Shown: piece by piece, positions 16,593-25,822 of the stretch
Layout of the letters: every line of letters starts with the position of its first letter
Position numbering within the stretch: the stretch's first letter is position 1
NCBI RefSeq assembly: GCF_014649015.1
Contig: NZ_BMSF01000006.1
Span: 350,494 to 414,493, forward strand
Source: Streptomyces narbonensis
Lineage (GTDB): Bacteria; Actinomycetota; Actinomycetes; Streptomycetales; Streptomycetaceae
Length of the DNA: 64,000 nt
Reading direction: 5' to 3'
Position numbers and translations under genes: made by a program
The notes under the pieces: model-generated
What the model was told of the DNA's origin: nothing
The model's database searches: none
Seen by the model: only the letters and a program-made list of their open reading frames with translations

Positions 16593-17018
16593 GTCGATCC
16601 TTGCTCTGTCGGGACGCACGCCTTGTGAGCGTGATGCGCCCGGTGGGGGAGGCCGGCACCGGCGGAGCCGTTGGACTCCACCGGGATCCACGCCCCGGGA
16701 GTCGCGTCATCGCGTCCCGGAACCCGGCCCACAGGTCGTTCACTGTCCTCGAGACCGGCGGGGCCGACCTCACGCAGAAAGAGGACCTTGGCGCATGAAG
16801 CTGGCCAAAGGTCCCCGTTTACCGCTACAGACGTCTCGCCACCATACGACACGACAGTGCCGGATATGGAAGGACTTGAGAGATGGATCACAGGTGGAGG
16901 TGCAACCGAACAAGGCTATTCGAAGGTCATGAGCAAGATGCCCACAGGATCCCCAGGGGTCACCGGGGCCGGGCCGATCCCGCCACGGCCCGGTGGCGGT
17001 GCGGACTACCATCACCCC
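16593..17018. other. Divergent spacer between transporter and two-component genes
   Basis: About 425 bp without a convincing gene. Short open frames here have no ribosome site and unlikely composition. The promoters of the divergent genes must lie here, but I cannot pick a -35/-10 pair with confidence. Confidence 0.5.
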
Positions 17019-17696
17019 ATGACCCGTGTACTGCTCGCCGAGGACGACGCATCCATCTCGGAACCGCTGGCCCGCGCCCTGCGGAGAGAGGGGTACGAGG
17101 TCGAGGTCCGCGAGGACGGTCCGACCGCCCTCGACGCCGGACTCCAGGGCGGAGTGGACCTGGTCGTCCTCGACCTGGGACTGCCCGGCATGGACGGCCT
17201 GGAGGTCGCCCGCCGACTGCGCGCCGAGGGTCACGCGGTGCCGATCCTGGTCCTCACGGCGCGGGCCGACGAGGTCGACACCGTCGTCGGGCTCGACGCG
17301 GGCGCCGACGACTACGTCACCAAGCCCTTCCGCCTCGCCGAACTCCTCGCCCGGGTCCGGGCCCTGCTCCGGCGCGGCTCCAGCGAGCCCGTCACCGCCC
17401 CCTCGACCCACGGCGTCCGGATCGACGTCGAGTCGCACCGCGCCTGGATGGGCGACGAGGAGCTCCAGCTCACGGCCAAGGAGTTCGACCTGCTCAGGGT
17501 CCTCGTCCGGGACGCCGGCCGGGTCGTCACCCGCGACCAGCTGATGCGGGAGGTCTGGGACACCACCTGGTGGTCCTCCACCAAGACCCTCGACATGCAC
17601 ATCTCCTGGCTCCGCAAGAAGCTCGGCGACGACGCCGCCAACCCGCGCTACATCGCCACCGTGCGCGGTGTCGGCTTCCGCTTCGAAAAGAGCTAG
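17019..17696 (+). CDS. OmpR-family response regulator
   Basis: The frame is open well upstream, but ATG at 17019 begins exactly at a receiver domain (MTRVLLAEDDASI). The 225-residue product has the acidic pair in AEDDA, the phospho-acceptor Asp in VVLDLGLPGMDG, the switch Thr in VLTARAD and the Lys in DDYVTKPF. A winged-helix domain of the OmpR/PhoB type follows (ELQLTAKEFDLLRVLVRDAG and TVRGVGFRFEKS). Such proteins bind direct repeats ahead of target genes once phosphorylated. The histidine kinase gene begins seven bases after its stop, so the pair is an operon. The signal is unknown. Confidence 0.95.
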   Translation: MTRVLLAEDDASISEPLARALRREGYEVEVREDGPTALDAGLQGGVDLVVLDLGLPGMDGLEVARRLRAEGHAVPILVLTARADEVDTVVGLDAGADDYVTKPFRLAELLARVRALLRRGSSEPVTAPSTHGVRIDVESHRAWMGDEELQLTAKEFDLLRVLVRDAGRVVTRDQLMREVWDTTWWSSTKTLDMHISWLRKKLGDDAANPRYIATVRGVGFRFEKS

Positions 17697-17703
17697 GGGC
17701 GCC

Positions 17704-18975
17704 GTGCGCCGCCGTCTGATCAACTCCACGCTCGCCGTGGTGCTCGTCGTCATCGCCGTCTTCGGTGTCTCGCTCGTCATCGTCGAGACCCGCACGATCT
17801 CCAGCAGCGCCCAGGAGAGCGTGGACTCGGAGGCGCTGCGGATCGTCTCCATCGTCGACAGCCGGCTCATCGGCGGCGAGCCGGTGAATCCGGACATCCT
17901 GGCCGAGCAGAGCGGCGCCAAGCGGTACGCACAGATCCGCATCCCCGGCCGCGAGACCATCGAGATCGGCACCCGCCCCGGCGGGGACGTCATCCGCGGC
18001 CTCGCCGAGGGTGAGCGCGGCGAGACCGTGGTCGTCGAGGAGTCCCGCTCCGCGGTCACCGCCGAGGTCGGCCGCACCCTGCTGATCATCGGCGCGGTGG
18101 CGCTGCTCGCCGTCATCGCCGCCGTCCTCCTCGCCGTCCGGCAGGCCGACAAGCTGGCGTCGCCGCTGACCGACCTCGCCGAGACCGCCGAGCGCCTCGG
18201 CTCGGGCGACCCCCGGCCCCGGCACCGGCGGTACGGGGTGCCCGAGCTGGACCGGGTGGCGGACGTCCTCGACGCCTCCGCCGAGCGCATCGCCCGGATG
18301 CTCACCGCCGAGCGCCGGCTCGCCGCCGACGCCTCGCACCAGCTCCGTACGCCCCTCACGGCCCTCTCCATGCGCCTGGAGGAGGTCGCCCTCGCCGACG
18401 ATCTGGACACGGTCAAGGAGGAGGCGACGATCGCGCTCACGCAGGTCGAGCGGCTCACCGACGTCGTCGAACGGCTCCTGACGAACTCCCGCGACCCCCG
18501 TACGGGCTCCGCCGTCGCCTTCGACCTCGACGAGGTCGTCAAGCAGCAGCTGGAGGAGTGGCGGTCGGCCTACCGCAGCGCCGGGCGGGCCATCGTGCAC
18601 TCGGGCAAGCAGGGGATGCGGGCCGTCGGCACCCCGGGCGCGGTCGCCCAGGTCCTCGCGGCGCTGATCGAGAACTCGCTCATGCACGGCGGCGGCACCG
18701 TCGCCGTACGGACGCGGGTCACGGGCAACCAGTCGGTGATCGAGGTCACGGACGAGGGCCCCGGCGTCCCGTCCGACCTCGGCGCGCGGATCTTCGAGCG
18801 GGCCGTCAGCGGCCGCAGCTCCACGGGGATCGGCCTGGCCGTCGCCCGGGACCTGGCGGAGGCGGACGGCGGGCGCCTGGAGCTCCTCCAGCAGCACCCG
18901 CCGGTCTTCGCGCTTTTCCTGAGCCGGGAGGTCAGGAGCGTCTCGGACGACGCGCGGGAGCGCCCCGTCCGCTGA
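17704..18975 (+). CDS. Membrane histidine kinase partnered with the upstream regulator
   Basis: GTG at 17704, preceded by AGGGGCGCC, gives 423 residues. A first membrane helix (about residues 6-27) and a second (about 125-147) enclose an extracytoplasmic sensor of about 100 residues. A HAMP linker comes next, then the phospho-acceptor in DASHQLRTPLTAL, the N box in LIENSLMHGGG, G1 in VTDEGPGVP and G2 in SSTGIGLAVAR. It should phosphorylate itself on the His of SHQLRTPL and pass the phosphate to the response regulator encoded just before it. The sensor region shows no known ligand-binding motif, so the stimulus is unknown. Confidence 0.93.
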   Translation: MRRRLINSTLAVVLVVIAVFGVSLVIVETRTISSSAQESVDSEALRIVSIVDSRLIGGEPVNPDILAEQSGAKRYAQIRIPGRETIEIGTRPGGDVIRGLAEGERGETVVVEESRSAVTAEVGRTLLIIGAVALLAVIAAVLLAVRQADKLASPLTDLAETAERLGSGDPRPRHRRYGVPELDRVADVLDASAERIARMLTAERRLAADASHQLRTPLTALSMRLEEVALADDLDTVKEEATIALTQVERLTDVVERLLTNSRDPRTGSAVAFDLDEVVKQQLEEWRSAYRSAGRAIVHSGKQGMRAVGTPGAVAQVLAALIENSLMHGGGTVAVRTRVTGNQSVIEVTDEGPGVPSDLGARIFERAVSGRSSTGIGLAVARDLAEADGGRLELLQQHPPVFALFLSREVRSVSDDARERPVR

Positions 18976-18990
18976 GGCGGGGCCGGAGGC

Positions 18991-19506
18991 TCAGACGCGG
19001 TCGGGCTGACGGTGGGCCGCCTGGCGCGGAGGCTGCTCAAGGAACGATTCGGCGGTCTGCACGGCTTCCTTCGCGGGCAGCGCGCGGAACACCCACGTGC
19101 GGTACGACCAGAAGCGGAACAGGGTCGCGATGCCGATGCCGAAGAACTTGAAGAAGTTGCTCGCGAGCGGCCCGTCCCAGCCGAAGCCGTACGTCGCCGC
19201 GTACAGCAGACCGTTCTGGATCACCAGACCGATCAGGCTGAAGAGGAGGAAGAGCGACATCTCCTTGGTGCGGCTGCTCTTGTCCCGGTCGCGGTACGTG
19301 AAGTAACGGAACCCCACGTAGTTGAACGCGATCGCGACCAGCGTGGCGATGATGCTCGCGCGCACGACGGGGAGATCCGTGAAGTGCCGTACGAGGTTGA
19401 ACACCCCGAGGTCGACCAGGACACCGACAGCCCCCACTGCCCCGAACTTGGCGACCTCACGGAAGAGCCCGTTGAGTCGCATGCGCAGCGCGCCGGGTTC
19501 ACTCAT
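18991..19506 (-). CDS. GtrA-family membrane protein
   Basis: The 171-residue protein has four hydrophobic helices. FGAVGAVGVLVDLGVFNLV opens the domain and FRFWSYRTWVFRA closes it; both are characteristic of GtrA. Family members take part in moving polyprenyl-phosphate-linked sugars across the membrane, or modify wall polymers. I chose ATG at 19506 because the domain begins about 18 residues later; a longer version with some 20 extra residues is possible and neither start has a strong ribosome site. It lies convergent with the histidine kinase gene and about 190 bp from purK on the other strand. Its link to the glycan genes elsewhere in the window is only suggestive. Confidence 0.88.
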   Translation of the reverse strand: MSEPGALRMRLNGLFREVAKFGAVGAVGVLVDLGVFNLVRHFTDLPVVRASIIATLVAIAFNYVGFRYFTYRDRDKSSRTKEMSLFLLFSLIGLVIQNGLLYAATYGFGWDGPLASNFFKFFGIGIATLFRFWSYRTWVFRALPAKEAVQTAESFLEQPPRQAAHRQPDRV

Positions 19507-19694
19507 GGTGATGGGCCTGTCCCGTCCGTCCGGGTGACGTCCGGGCGACGTCAACCCAACCATGCTAACCAGCCCCCCTGTCACCCGCCCGAGTACCTCG
19601 CAAACCACGGGGAAAGCCGGGTTCCACCTGCGCAGTGCTTGTCGCAAAGCACAGGCGGACGAGTGTTCCCTGATGGTGCGGATACCCTAAGAGG

Positions 19695-20834
19695 GTGACG
19701 TTCCCCGTAGTAGGCATGGTCGGCGGCGGTCAGCTCGCGCGTATGACCCACGAGGCGGGTATCCCCCTCGGTATCAAGTTCAAGCTCCTCAGCGACACCC
19801 CGCAGGACTCCGCGGCCCAGGTGGTGAGCGAGGTCGTCATCGGCGACTATCGCGACCTGGACACGCTGCGTGACTTCGCGCGCGGATGTGACGTGATCAC
19901 CTTCGATCACGAGCACGTCCCCACGGAGCACCTGCGAGCCCTGGAGGCGGACGGCATCCCCGTCCGGCCGGGGCCCGACGCGCTGGTGCATGCCCAGGAC
20001 AAGGGGGTGATGCGCGCCAAGCTCGACGAGATCGGCGCGCCGAGCCCGCGCCACCGCATCGTCGCGGACCCGGCGGACGCCGTGGCCTTCGCGGCCGAGG
20101 TCGGCGGCTTCCCGATCATCCTCAAGACCGTGCGCGGCGGCTACGACGGCAAGGGCGTCTGGTTCGTGCGTACCGAGAAGGATGCCCGCGACCCGTTCCT
20201 CGCGGGCGTCCCGGTCCTCGCCGAGGAGAAGGTCGACTTCGCGCGCGAGCTGGCGGCGAACATCGTCCGCTCCCCGCACGGCCAGGCCGTGGCCTACCCG
20301 GTCGTCGAGTCCCGTCAGGTCGACGGCGTCTGCGACACGGTCATCGCGCCCGCGCCCGACCTCGACGACGAACTCGCCGGGCAGGCGCAGGAGCTGGCGC
20401 TCCGCATCGCCAAGGAGCTGGGGGTCGTCGGCCACCTCGCCGTCGAGCTCTTCGAGACCACGGACGGCCGCATCCTCGTCAACGAACTGGCGATGCGCCC
20501 GCACAACTCCGGCCACTGGACCCAGGACGGCGCGGTCACGTCGCAGTTCGCGAACCACGTCCGGGCGGTCCTCGACCTCCCCCTCGGCGATCCGCGGCCG
20601 CGCGCGACGTGGACCGTGATGTGCAATGTCCTGGGCGGCGACTACCCGGACATGTACTCCGCGTACCTGCACTGCATGGCCAGGGACCCGCAGCTCAAGA
20701 TCCACATGTATGGCAAGGACGTGAAGCCCGGCCGCAAGGTGGGGCACGTCAACACCTACGGCGACGACCTGGACGACGTGCTGGAGCGCGCGCGTCACGC
20801 CGCCGGCTACCTGCGAGGAACGATCACCGAGTGA
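19695..20834 (+). CDS. purK: N5-carboxyaminoimidazole ribonucleotide synthase
   Basis: The 379-residue product is an ATP-grasp enzyme: [10 protein letters not shown] at the N-terminus is the PurK signature, [15 protein letters not shown] binds ATP, and [25 protein letters not shown] lies in the active site. It converts AIR, bicarbonate and ATP into N5-CAIR in de novo purine synthesis. The GTG at 19695 has no Shine-Dalgarno at the right distance, but TACCCT at 19683-19688 could be a -10 box so close that the messenger may be leaderless. purE follows with a GTGA overlap, giving the usual purK-purE pair. Sequence and order leave little doubt. Confidence 0.97.
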   Translation: MTFPVVGMVGGGQLARMTHEAGIPLGIKFKLLSDTPQDSAAQVVSEVVIGDYRDLDTLRDFARGCDVITFDHEHVPTEHLRALEADGIPVRPGPDALVHAQDKGVMRAKLDEIGAPSPRHRIVADPADAVAFAAEVGGFPIILKTVRGGYDGKGVWFVRTEKDARDPFLAGVPVLAEEKVDFARELAANIVRSPHGQAVAYPVVESRQVDGVCDTVIAPAPDLDDELAGQAQELALRIAKELGVVGHLAVELFETTDGRILVNELAMRPHNSGHWTQDGAVTSQFANHVRAVLDLPLGDPRPRATWTVMCNVLGGDYPDMYSAYLHCMARDPQLKIHMYGKDVKPGRKVGHVNTYGDDLDDVLERARHAAGYLRGTITE

Positions 20835-21367
20835 GCAGCATGAGCACCGCCCCCGTCGTCGGCATCGCCATGGGATCCGACTCCGACTGGTCCGTCATGG
20901 AGGCCGCCGCCCAGGCCCTGGACGAGTTCGAGATCGCGTACGAGGTCAACGTCCTCTCCGCGCACAGGATGCCCCGCGAGATGATCGCGTACGGCGAGGA
21001 GGCCGCGGGCCGCGGGCTGAAGGCGATCATCGCGGGCGCGGGCGGCGCCGCCCACCTGCCCGGCATGCTCGCCTCCGTCACCCCGCTCCCGGTCATCGGC
21101 GTTCCGGTGCCGCTGAAGTACCTCGACGGCATGGACTCGCTGCTCTCCATCGTGCAGATGCCGGCCGGCGTCCCCGTCGCCACGGTCTCCGTGGCCGGCG
21201 CGCGCAACGCGGGCCTGCTCGCGGCCCGGATGCTCGCCGCGCACGACCCCGAGCTCCTCGCCCGGATGAACGAGTTCCTGCAGGAGCTCAACGACCAGGC
21301 CACGGAGAAGGGCAAGCGCCTGCGGGCCAAGGTCGAGGGCGCGGAGTCGTTCGGCTTCGCCAAGTGA
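20831..21367 (+). CDS. purE: N5-carboxyaminoimidazole ribonucleotide mutase
   Basis: The 178-residue product is class I Pur[15 protein letters not shown] holds the phosphate-binding GSxSD, and SAHRMP carries the conserved active-site His. [11 protein letters not shown] completes the substrate site. It moves the carboxyl group of N5-CAIR to give CAIR. I use GTG at 20831, which overlaps the purK stop and lies closer to the GAGGA upstream; ATG at 20840 is the alternative. The next gene also begins in a GTGA overlap, so purK, purE and the dipeptidase form a coupled operon. Confidence 0.97.
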   Translation: MSSMSTAPVVGIAMGSDSDWSVMEAAAQALDEFEIAYEVNVLSAHRMPREMIAYGEEAAGRGLKAIIAGAGGAAHLPGMLASVTPLPVIGVPVPLKYLDGMDSLLSIVQMPAGVPVATVSVAGARNAGLLAARMLAAHDPELLARMNEFLQELNDQATEKGKRLRAKVEGAESFGFAK

Positions 21368-22581
21368 GCGCGGCGGCGGACCGTCTGGCGGAGGCCCGCG
21401 AGCTGCTCGCGGGCCACCCCGTCGTCGACGGCCACAACGACCTCCCGTGGGCGCTGCGCGAGCACGTGCGGTACGACCTGGACCGGATGGACATCGGCGC
21501 CGACCAGACCGGCGCCCTCCACACCGACCTCCTCCGGATGCGGGCCGGTGGCGTCGGCGCCCAGTTCTGGTCGGTCTACGTCCCTTGCCGGCTGGCCGGT
21601 GACGACGCGGTCAGCGCGACCCTGGAGCAGATCGACGTCGTCGACCAGCTCCTGGAGCGGTACGCCGGCGACCTCGCCCCGGCCCTGACGGCGGACGACA
21701 TGGAGGCGGCCCGCAAGCAGGGCCGTATCGCCTCGCTCAAGGGCGCCGAGGGCGGCCACTCGATCAACAACTCCCTCGCCACCCTGCGCGCGCTGCACGC
21801 GCTGGGCGTCCGCTACATGACGCTCACGCACAACGACAACAACGACTGGGCTGACTCGGCGACCGACGAGCCGGGTGTCGGCGGGCTCTCCGCCTTCGGC
21901 CGGCAGGTCGTCGGCGAGATGAACCGCTCCGGCATGCTCGTGGACCTCTCGCACGTCGCCGCGACGACCATGCGGGACGCGCTCGACACCTCGACCGCGC
22001 CGGTGATCTTCTCGCACTCCTCGGCCCGGGCGGTCTGCGACCACCCGAGGAACATCCCGGACGACGTCCTGGAGCGGCTGCCCGCCAACGGCGGCGTCGC
22101 GATGGCCACGTTCGTGCCGAAGTTCATCCTCCCCGCGGCCGTCGAGTGGACCGCGCGGGCGGACGACAACCTCCGGGCGCACGGCTTCGACCACCTCGAC
22201 ACCACCGCCGCGGCGATGAAGCTGCACCGCGCCTTCGAGGCGGAGAACCCGCGCCCGATCGCCACCGTGGCCACGGTCGCCGACCACCTCGATCACATGC
22301 GCGAGGCCGCCGGCATCGACCACATCGGCATCGGCGGCGACTACGACGGGACGGCCTTCACCCCGGCCGGCCTCGACGACGTCGCCGGCTACCCGAACCT
22401 GATCGCGGAGCTCCTCCACCGCGGCTGGTCACACCCGGACCTCGCCAAGCTGACCTGGTCCAACGCGGTCCGCGCCCTCCGCGACGCGGAAGCGGTCTCC
22501 CGCGACCTGCGCTCCCGCACGTCCCCGTCGAACGCGACGATCGACGTCCTGGACGCCCCCGCGGCACAGGACGCTCCGTAA
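21364..22581 (+). CDS. Membrane dipeptidase family (M19) metallohydrolase
   Basis: The 405-residue product has the full M19 zinc site: VDGHNDLPW (first His and Asp), the bridging-Glu region GAEGGHSI, and DLSHVA and [15 protein letters not shown] with the later His ligands. [10 protein letters not shown] holds the C-terminal Asp. M19 enzymes hydrolyse dipeptides, including some with a D-residue at the C-terminal end. There is no signal peptide, so the enzyme is probably cytoplasmic despite the name. It is coupled to purE by a GTGA overlap, an arrangement common in Streptomyces. A paralogue lacking the metal ligands is encoded 123 bp downstream. Confidence 0.93.
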   Translation: MSAAADRLAEARELLAGHPVVDGHNDLPWALREHVRYDLDRMDIGADQTGALHTDLLRMRAGGVGAQFWSVYVPCRLAGDDAVSATLEQIDVVDQLLERYAGDLAPALTADDMEAARKQGRIASLKGAEGGHSINNSLATLRALHALGVRYMTLTHNDNNDWADSATDEPGVGGLSAFGRQVVGEMNRSGMLVDLSHVAATTMRDALDTSTAPVIFSHSSARAVCDHPRNIPDDVLERLPANGGVAMATFVPKFILPAAVEWTARADDNLRAHGFDHLDTTAAAMKLHRAFEAENPRPIATVATVADHLDHMREAAGIDHIGIGGDYDGTAFTPAGLDDVAGYPNLIAELLHRGWSHPDLAKLTWSNAVRALRDAEAVSRDLRSRTSPSNATIDVLDAPAAQDAP

Positions 22582-22646
22582 CCGGCTCGTCACCCGGACG
22601 GTCTACCCCGTCGCGCCCCGGTCCCCGGCCGGTGGCACGGTGGACG

Positions 22647-22678
22647 GTACTGCCCCGCCGCTCTCGGCGGGGCGGTAC
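22647..22678 (+). terminator. Hairpin between the two M19-family genes
   Basis: GTACTGCCCCGCCG (22647-22660) pairs with CGGCGGGGCGGTAC (22665-22678) over the loop CTCT, with one G-T wobble. It ends 26 bases before the ATG of the degenerate M19 gene, so it could end the pur operon or attenuate the gene that follows. Confidence 0.7.
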
Positions 22679-22704
22679 TGCATCACCGAGTTCGGAGTAG
22701 CACC

Positions 22705-23625
22705 ATGGCAGATCTCGACGACCATTCCCCCTTCTCTGCCGCCCCCGCCGCCGTCGGCGCGCTGGATCCCGCCGAGTCCCCACCCCCGCTCGACGAGACG
22801 GCCCGGGCCCGCGCCATCCTGGCCGCCCAGCCCGTGGTCGAGGGCCACACGGAACTGCCCCCGTCCCTCGACCCCGAGGACCTTCCGCCCGCTCGCGCGG
22901 GGGAGGCCGGAGCGCAGTTCTGGTCCCTGTACGTGGACGCCGACGAGGGCGTCATCGGTACGCTGCGGCGGATCGACGCGATCCGCGCGCTCGTCGCCGC
23001 GTGTCCCGAGGACCTGCGCCTCGTGCACAGCACGTCCGAGATGGCCCACGCCGGGAACTGCGGCCGGGTCGCGGCCCTGCTCGGGCCGGTCGGCTGGCCC
23101 GCGCTCGGCGGCTCGGCCGCCACCCTGCGGGCCTACCACGCCCTGGGCGTACGGGCCGTGAACCTCACCCGCTTCGACCGCTTCGCCCGCGAAGCCGTAC
23201 GGGAGATGAACCGACTCGGCCTGGCCGTGGACCTCTCCGGCGCCGACCAGGACACCGTCCGCCGCACCCTCGCGGTCACCCGGGCCCCGGCCCTGCTGAC
23301 CAGGGCGGCACCGGAGGGCCTCCCGGACGACGTGCTGGGGCTCCTCGGCGAGAACGGCGCCGTCTGCATGGTCACGGTCACGGACGACCCGGCCGCCGAC
23401 GCCGACGTCCTCGACCGCGTGCGTACGGAGGCGGGCCCCCGCTCGACGGGCGTCTCGCACACCACCGACCCGGCCCACGGCTACGTACCGCTCTTCGCGG
23501 AGCTCCTCCGCAGGGGCTGGCCCGCCCAGGACCTGGTCGGGCTGGCCCACGCCAACGTCACCAGCGCGCTGCGCGAGACGGAGTTCCTGGCGCGGACGAA
23601 CCGCATCCGCCCGGCCGCGGCCTGA
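22705..23625 (+). CDS. Degenerate M19 dipeptidase-like protein lacking zinc ligands
   Basis: The 306-residue product aligns by eye with the preceding dipeptidase along its length. The pairs are VEGHTELP for [19 protein letters not shown] for [27 protein letters not shown] for [16 protein letters not shown], and AELLRRGWPAQDLVGLAHAN for [20 protein letters not shown]. But the metal-binding residues are gone: Asp of HxD is Glu, the His of DLSH is Gly, the FSHSS His is Thr-Arg, and GGDYDG is missing. Loss of nearly all ligands argues against catalysis; it may be a pseudoenzyme that binds peptides or pairs with its active neighbour. The gene has a good GGAG ribosome site and no frameshift, so it seems to be kept by selection. 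Confidence 0.75.
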   Translation: MADLDDHSPFSAAPAAVGALDPAESPPPLDETARARAILAAQPVVEGHTELPPSLDPEDLPPARAGEAGAQFWSLYVDADEGVIGTLRRIDAIRALVAACPEDLRLVHSTSEMAHAGNCGRVAALLGPVGWPALGGSAATLRAYHALGVRAVNLTRFDRFAREAVREMNRLGLAVDLSGADQDTVRRTLAVTRAPALLTRAAPEGLPDDVLGLLGENGAVCMVTVTDDPAADADVLDRVRTEAGPRSTGVSHTTDPAHGYVPLFAELLRRGWPAQDLVGLAHANVTSALRETEFLARTNRIRPAAA

Positions 23626-23646
23626 CGGGACGGAGAGGCACCTACG

Positions 23647-23684
23647 GAGGAGGGGCGCACCGCCACGGCGGTGCGCCCCTCCTC
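23647..23684. terminator. Strong bidirectional terminator
   Basis: An 18-bp perfect inverted repeat (23647-23664 with 23667-23684; core GAGGGGCGCACCGCC and its complement) lies between the convergent M19-like and UDP-glucose dehydrogenase genes, followed on the plus strand by CTCCTCGTCGTCT. Confidence 0.85.
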
Positions 23685-23696
23685 CTCCTCGTCGTC

Positions 23697-25022
23697 TCAG
23701 GCCCGCGGGCGGCCCATCGCCCGGTAGGTCCAGCCCGCCGCCCGCCACCGCTCGCCGTCGAGGGCGTTGCGGCCGTCGAGGATCACCCGCGAGGAGGTGA
23801 CCGCGGCGAGCTCCGCCGGGTCGAGCTCGCGGAACTCCCGCCACTCGGTGAGGTGCAGCACCACGTCCGCCCCGCGCACCGCGTCGAGGGCCGTCTCGGC
23901 GTACCCCAGGGTCGGGAAGACGCGGCGCGCGTTCTCCATGCCCTTCGGGTCGTAGACGGTGACCTGGCCGCCCTGGAGGTGTATCTGGCCCGCCACGTTC
24001 AGCGCGGGGGAGTCGCGGACGTCGTCCGAGTCCGGCTTGAAGGTCGCGCCGAGCACGGCCACCCGCCGGCCCAGGAAGGTGGACCCGCCGAGGGCCTCGC
24101 GCGCCATCTCCACCATCTGGCCGCGCCGCCGCATGTTGATCGAGTCGATCTCGCGCAGGAAGGTCAGGGCCTGGTCGGCGCCCAGCTCGCCCGCCCGGGC
24201 CATGAAGGCGCGGATGTCCTTGGGCAGGCAGCCGCCGCCGAAGCCGATGCCGGCCCGCAGGAACTTGGCGCCGATCCGGTCGTCGTGGCCGATGGCCTCG
24301 GCCAGCTTGGCGACGTCGCCGCCGGTGGCCTCGCAGAGCTCGGCCATCGCGTTGATGAAGGAGATCTTCGTGGCGAGGAAGGAGTTCGCGGACGTCTTGA
24401 CCAGCTCGGCCGTCGGGAAGTCGGTCACCACGAAGGGCGAGCCCTGGCCGACGGGGACCGCGTACACCTCGCGCAGCGTCTTCTCGGCGCGCTCGCCCTG
24501 TACGCCGACCACGATGCGGTCCGGGCGCAGGGTGTCCTGGACGGCGAAGCCCTCCCGCAGGAACTCCGGGTTCCACGCGAGCTCGACGCCCTCGGGCAGC
24601 AGCTCCGCGAGCCGCTCCGCCGAGCCGACCGGCACGGTCGACTTGCCGACGACGAGGGCCCCTTCGCGGACGACCGCGGCGAGGGAGGCGAAGGCGGCGT
24701 CGACGTAACTCATGTCACAGGCGTACTCGCCGTGCTTCTGCGGGGTGTTCACGCAGACGAAGTGCACGTCGCCGAAGGCGCCGACCTCCTCCCAGGAGGT
24801 GGTGAAGCGCAGCCGGCCGGTCGATCCCTCGATGCCGGCCACGTGCTTCGCGAGGAGCTCCTCGAGACCCGGCTCGTACATCGGGACGCGTCCGGAGGAC
24901 AGCAGCTCGATCTTCTCGGGGACGACGTCCAGGCCGAGCACCTCGAAGCCCAGCTCCGCCATCGCCGCGGCATGGGTGGCGCCGAGGTAGCCGGTGCCGA
25001 TCACGGTGATCTTGAGGGCCAT
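23697..25022 (-). CDS. UDP-glucose 6-dehydrogenase (UDP-sugar dehydrogenase family)
   Basis: The 441-residue product has an N-terminal NAD-binding fold (VIGTGYLGATHAAAMAELG), the central domain of the UDPGDH family with the catalytic Cys in GIGFGGGCLPKD, and a C-terminal UDP-binding domain (VLGATFKPDSDDVRDSP). The conserved Lys of FKPDSDD is present. The reaction oxidises UDP-glucose to UDP-glucuronate with two NAD. UDP-ManNAc dehydrogenases share the fold but usually differ at FLREGFAVQD. The ATG at 25022 is kept because it starts right at the Rossmann fold. The product would feed acidic sugar into wall or capsule polymers assembled by nearby enzymes. Confidence 0.9.
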   Translation of the reverse strand: MALKITVIGTGYLGATHAAAMAELGFEVLGLDVVPEKIELLSSGRVPMYEPGLEELLAKHVAGIEGSTGRLRFTTSWEEVGAFGDVHFVCVNTPQKHGEYACDMSYVDAAFASLAAVVREGALVVGKSTVPVGSAERLAELLPEGVELAWNPEFLREGFAVQDTLRPDRIVVGVQGERAEKTLREVYAVPVGQGSPFVVTDFPTAELVKTSANSFLATKISFINAMAELCEATGGDVAKLAEAIGHDDRIGAKFLRAGIGFGGGCLPKDIRAFMARAGELGADQALTFLREIDSINMRRRGQMVEMAREALGGSTFLGRRVAVLGATFKPDSDDVRDSPALNVAGQIHLQGGQVTVYDPKGMENARRVFPTLGYAETALDAVRGADVVLHLTEWREFRELDPAELAAVTSSRVILDGRNALDGERWRAAGWTYRAMGRPRA

Positions 25023-25108
25023 GCGGTACTCCAGTGACGTCGGGCGGAATGCCTGCCCGAGCATAGTCGTGCCCTGGCCCGGGGCCGGGGCGCGCCCTGC
25101 CCTTCGGG

Positions 25109-25351
25109 TTACTCGGCGGCCTTGTCGACGACGTAGCCGCCCATGCCGGTGACCGTGTGCACGAGCCCCTCGTCCTTGAGGACCTGCACGGCCTTGCGGA
25201 GCGTGTCGCGTGCCACGCCGTACTCCGCCTCCAGCGCGACCATGCTCGGGATACGGCGGCCGGGCGCGATGGTGCCGTCCTCGATGCGCGCACGCAGGAT
25301 CGTCGCGATCTGTCTGTACGGCGGGATGGGGCCTTCCCGGTCAATGCTCAT
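25109..25351 (-). CDS. Short GntR-family DNA-binding regulator
   Basis: Only 80 residues long, the protein is almost exactly one winged helix-turn-helix: PPYRQIATILRARIEDG, then IPSMVALEAEYGVARDTLRKAVQVL, then VTGMGGYVV for the wing. No effector domain follows, whereas typical GntR proteins have 220-250 residues. Such mini-GntR proteins are common in Streptomyces and often control a neighbouring gene. Here the divergent neighbours are two small genes, and a tandem array of GGGTAG boxes lies between them (25401-25450), a likely operator. Nearby pSAM2-type elements use a GntR-type repressor (KorSA), but no other element genes are present here. Confidence 0.88.
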   Translation of the reverse strand: MSIDREGPIPPYRQIATILRARIEDGTIAPGRRIPSMVALEAEYGVARDTLRKAVQVLKDEGLVHTVTGMGGYVVDKAAE

Positions 25352-25400
25352 GGCCCACGACCCTAGGAAGCTACCTGCGGGTTACCATAGCCACCCCCAG

Positions 25401-25450
25401 GGATAGTCAGGGGTAGTCAGGGGTAGTCAGGGGTAGACGGGGGTAGTACA
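25401..25450. repeat. Five 10-bp GGGTAGTCAG direct repeats, likely operator array
   Basis: Five decamers start at exactly 10-bp intervals: GGATAGTCAG, GGGTAGTCAG twice, GGGTAGACGG and GGGTAGTACA. The shared core GxxTAG recurs once per helix turn, so proteins bound to each copy would lie on the same face of the DNA. The array sits between the mini-GntR gene and the two small genes, closer to the GntR start. Confidence 0.9.
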
Positions 25451-25546
25451 CCTCCCCTACGCTGCGATCAGAGAACGCAAGAGCCCCGGCGACGGGTGGA
25501 GCCGTCCCGGGGCATGGCCGATCCGACCTACCGAAAGCAGACCGAC

Positions 25547-25822
25547 ATGGCCCACCCTATCCGCGCCCTCGTGCGCTGGACGAGGCTCCTGTTCGCACCG
25601 CTAGTCGCCGCTACGCACCGCCCCTGCGCGGACGCACCCCCGCGCCGGGCACTCCCCACCCCGCGCTCGCCGTACGGGCTCGACGCCCCGCTCGACGGAA
25701 CAGAGACCCCGCTGGTACGCCCGTACCTGCGGGCCCACGAGCAGCGGAGCCGCCGCCTCGCGCTGGTCCTCGCCGCCGACTTCGGGATCGATCTCGACAC
25801 GCACCTCGTCGGTGCGGCGTGA
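25547..25822 (+). CDS. Small conserved Streptomyces protein next to a mini-GntR regulator
   Basis: I use ATG at 25547 (MAHPIRALVRWTRLLFAP), giving 91 residues; the frame runs open to 25496, but the upstream 17 codons have a less typical make-up. The N-terminal third is basic with one amphipathic or hydrophobic stretch (LVRWTRLLFAPLVAA), the middle is Pro/Arg-rich with SPYGLDAPLDGTETPLVRPYL, and the end is a helix (RRSRRLALVLAADFGIDLDTH written loosely). I have seen the same pattern paired with mini-GntR and Cys-rich genes in many Streptomyces genomes, without a known function. The following gene begins in a GTGA overlap, so they are co-translated. Confidence 0.65.
   Translation: MAHPIRALVRWTRLLFAPLVAATHRPCADAPPRRALPTPRSPYGLDAPLDGTETPLVRPYLRAHEQRSRRLALVLAADFGIDLDTHLVGAA

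Noticed and set aside
15078..16628. 516-codon plus-strand frame opposite the peptide transporter
   Set aside because: Asp/Glu/His-rich shadow of a well-defined POT transporter.
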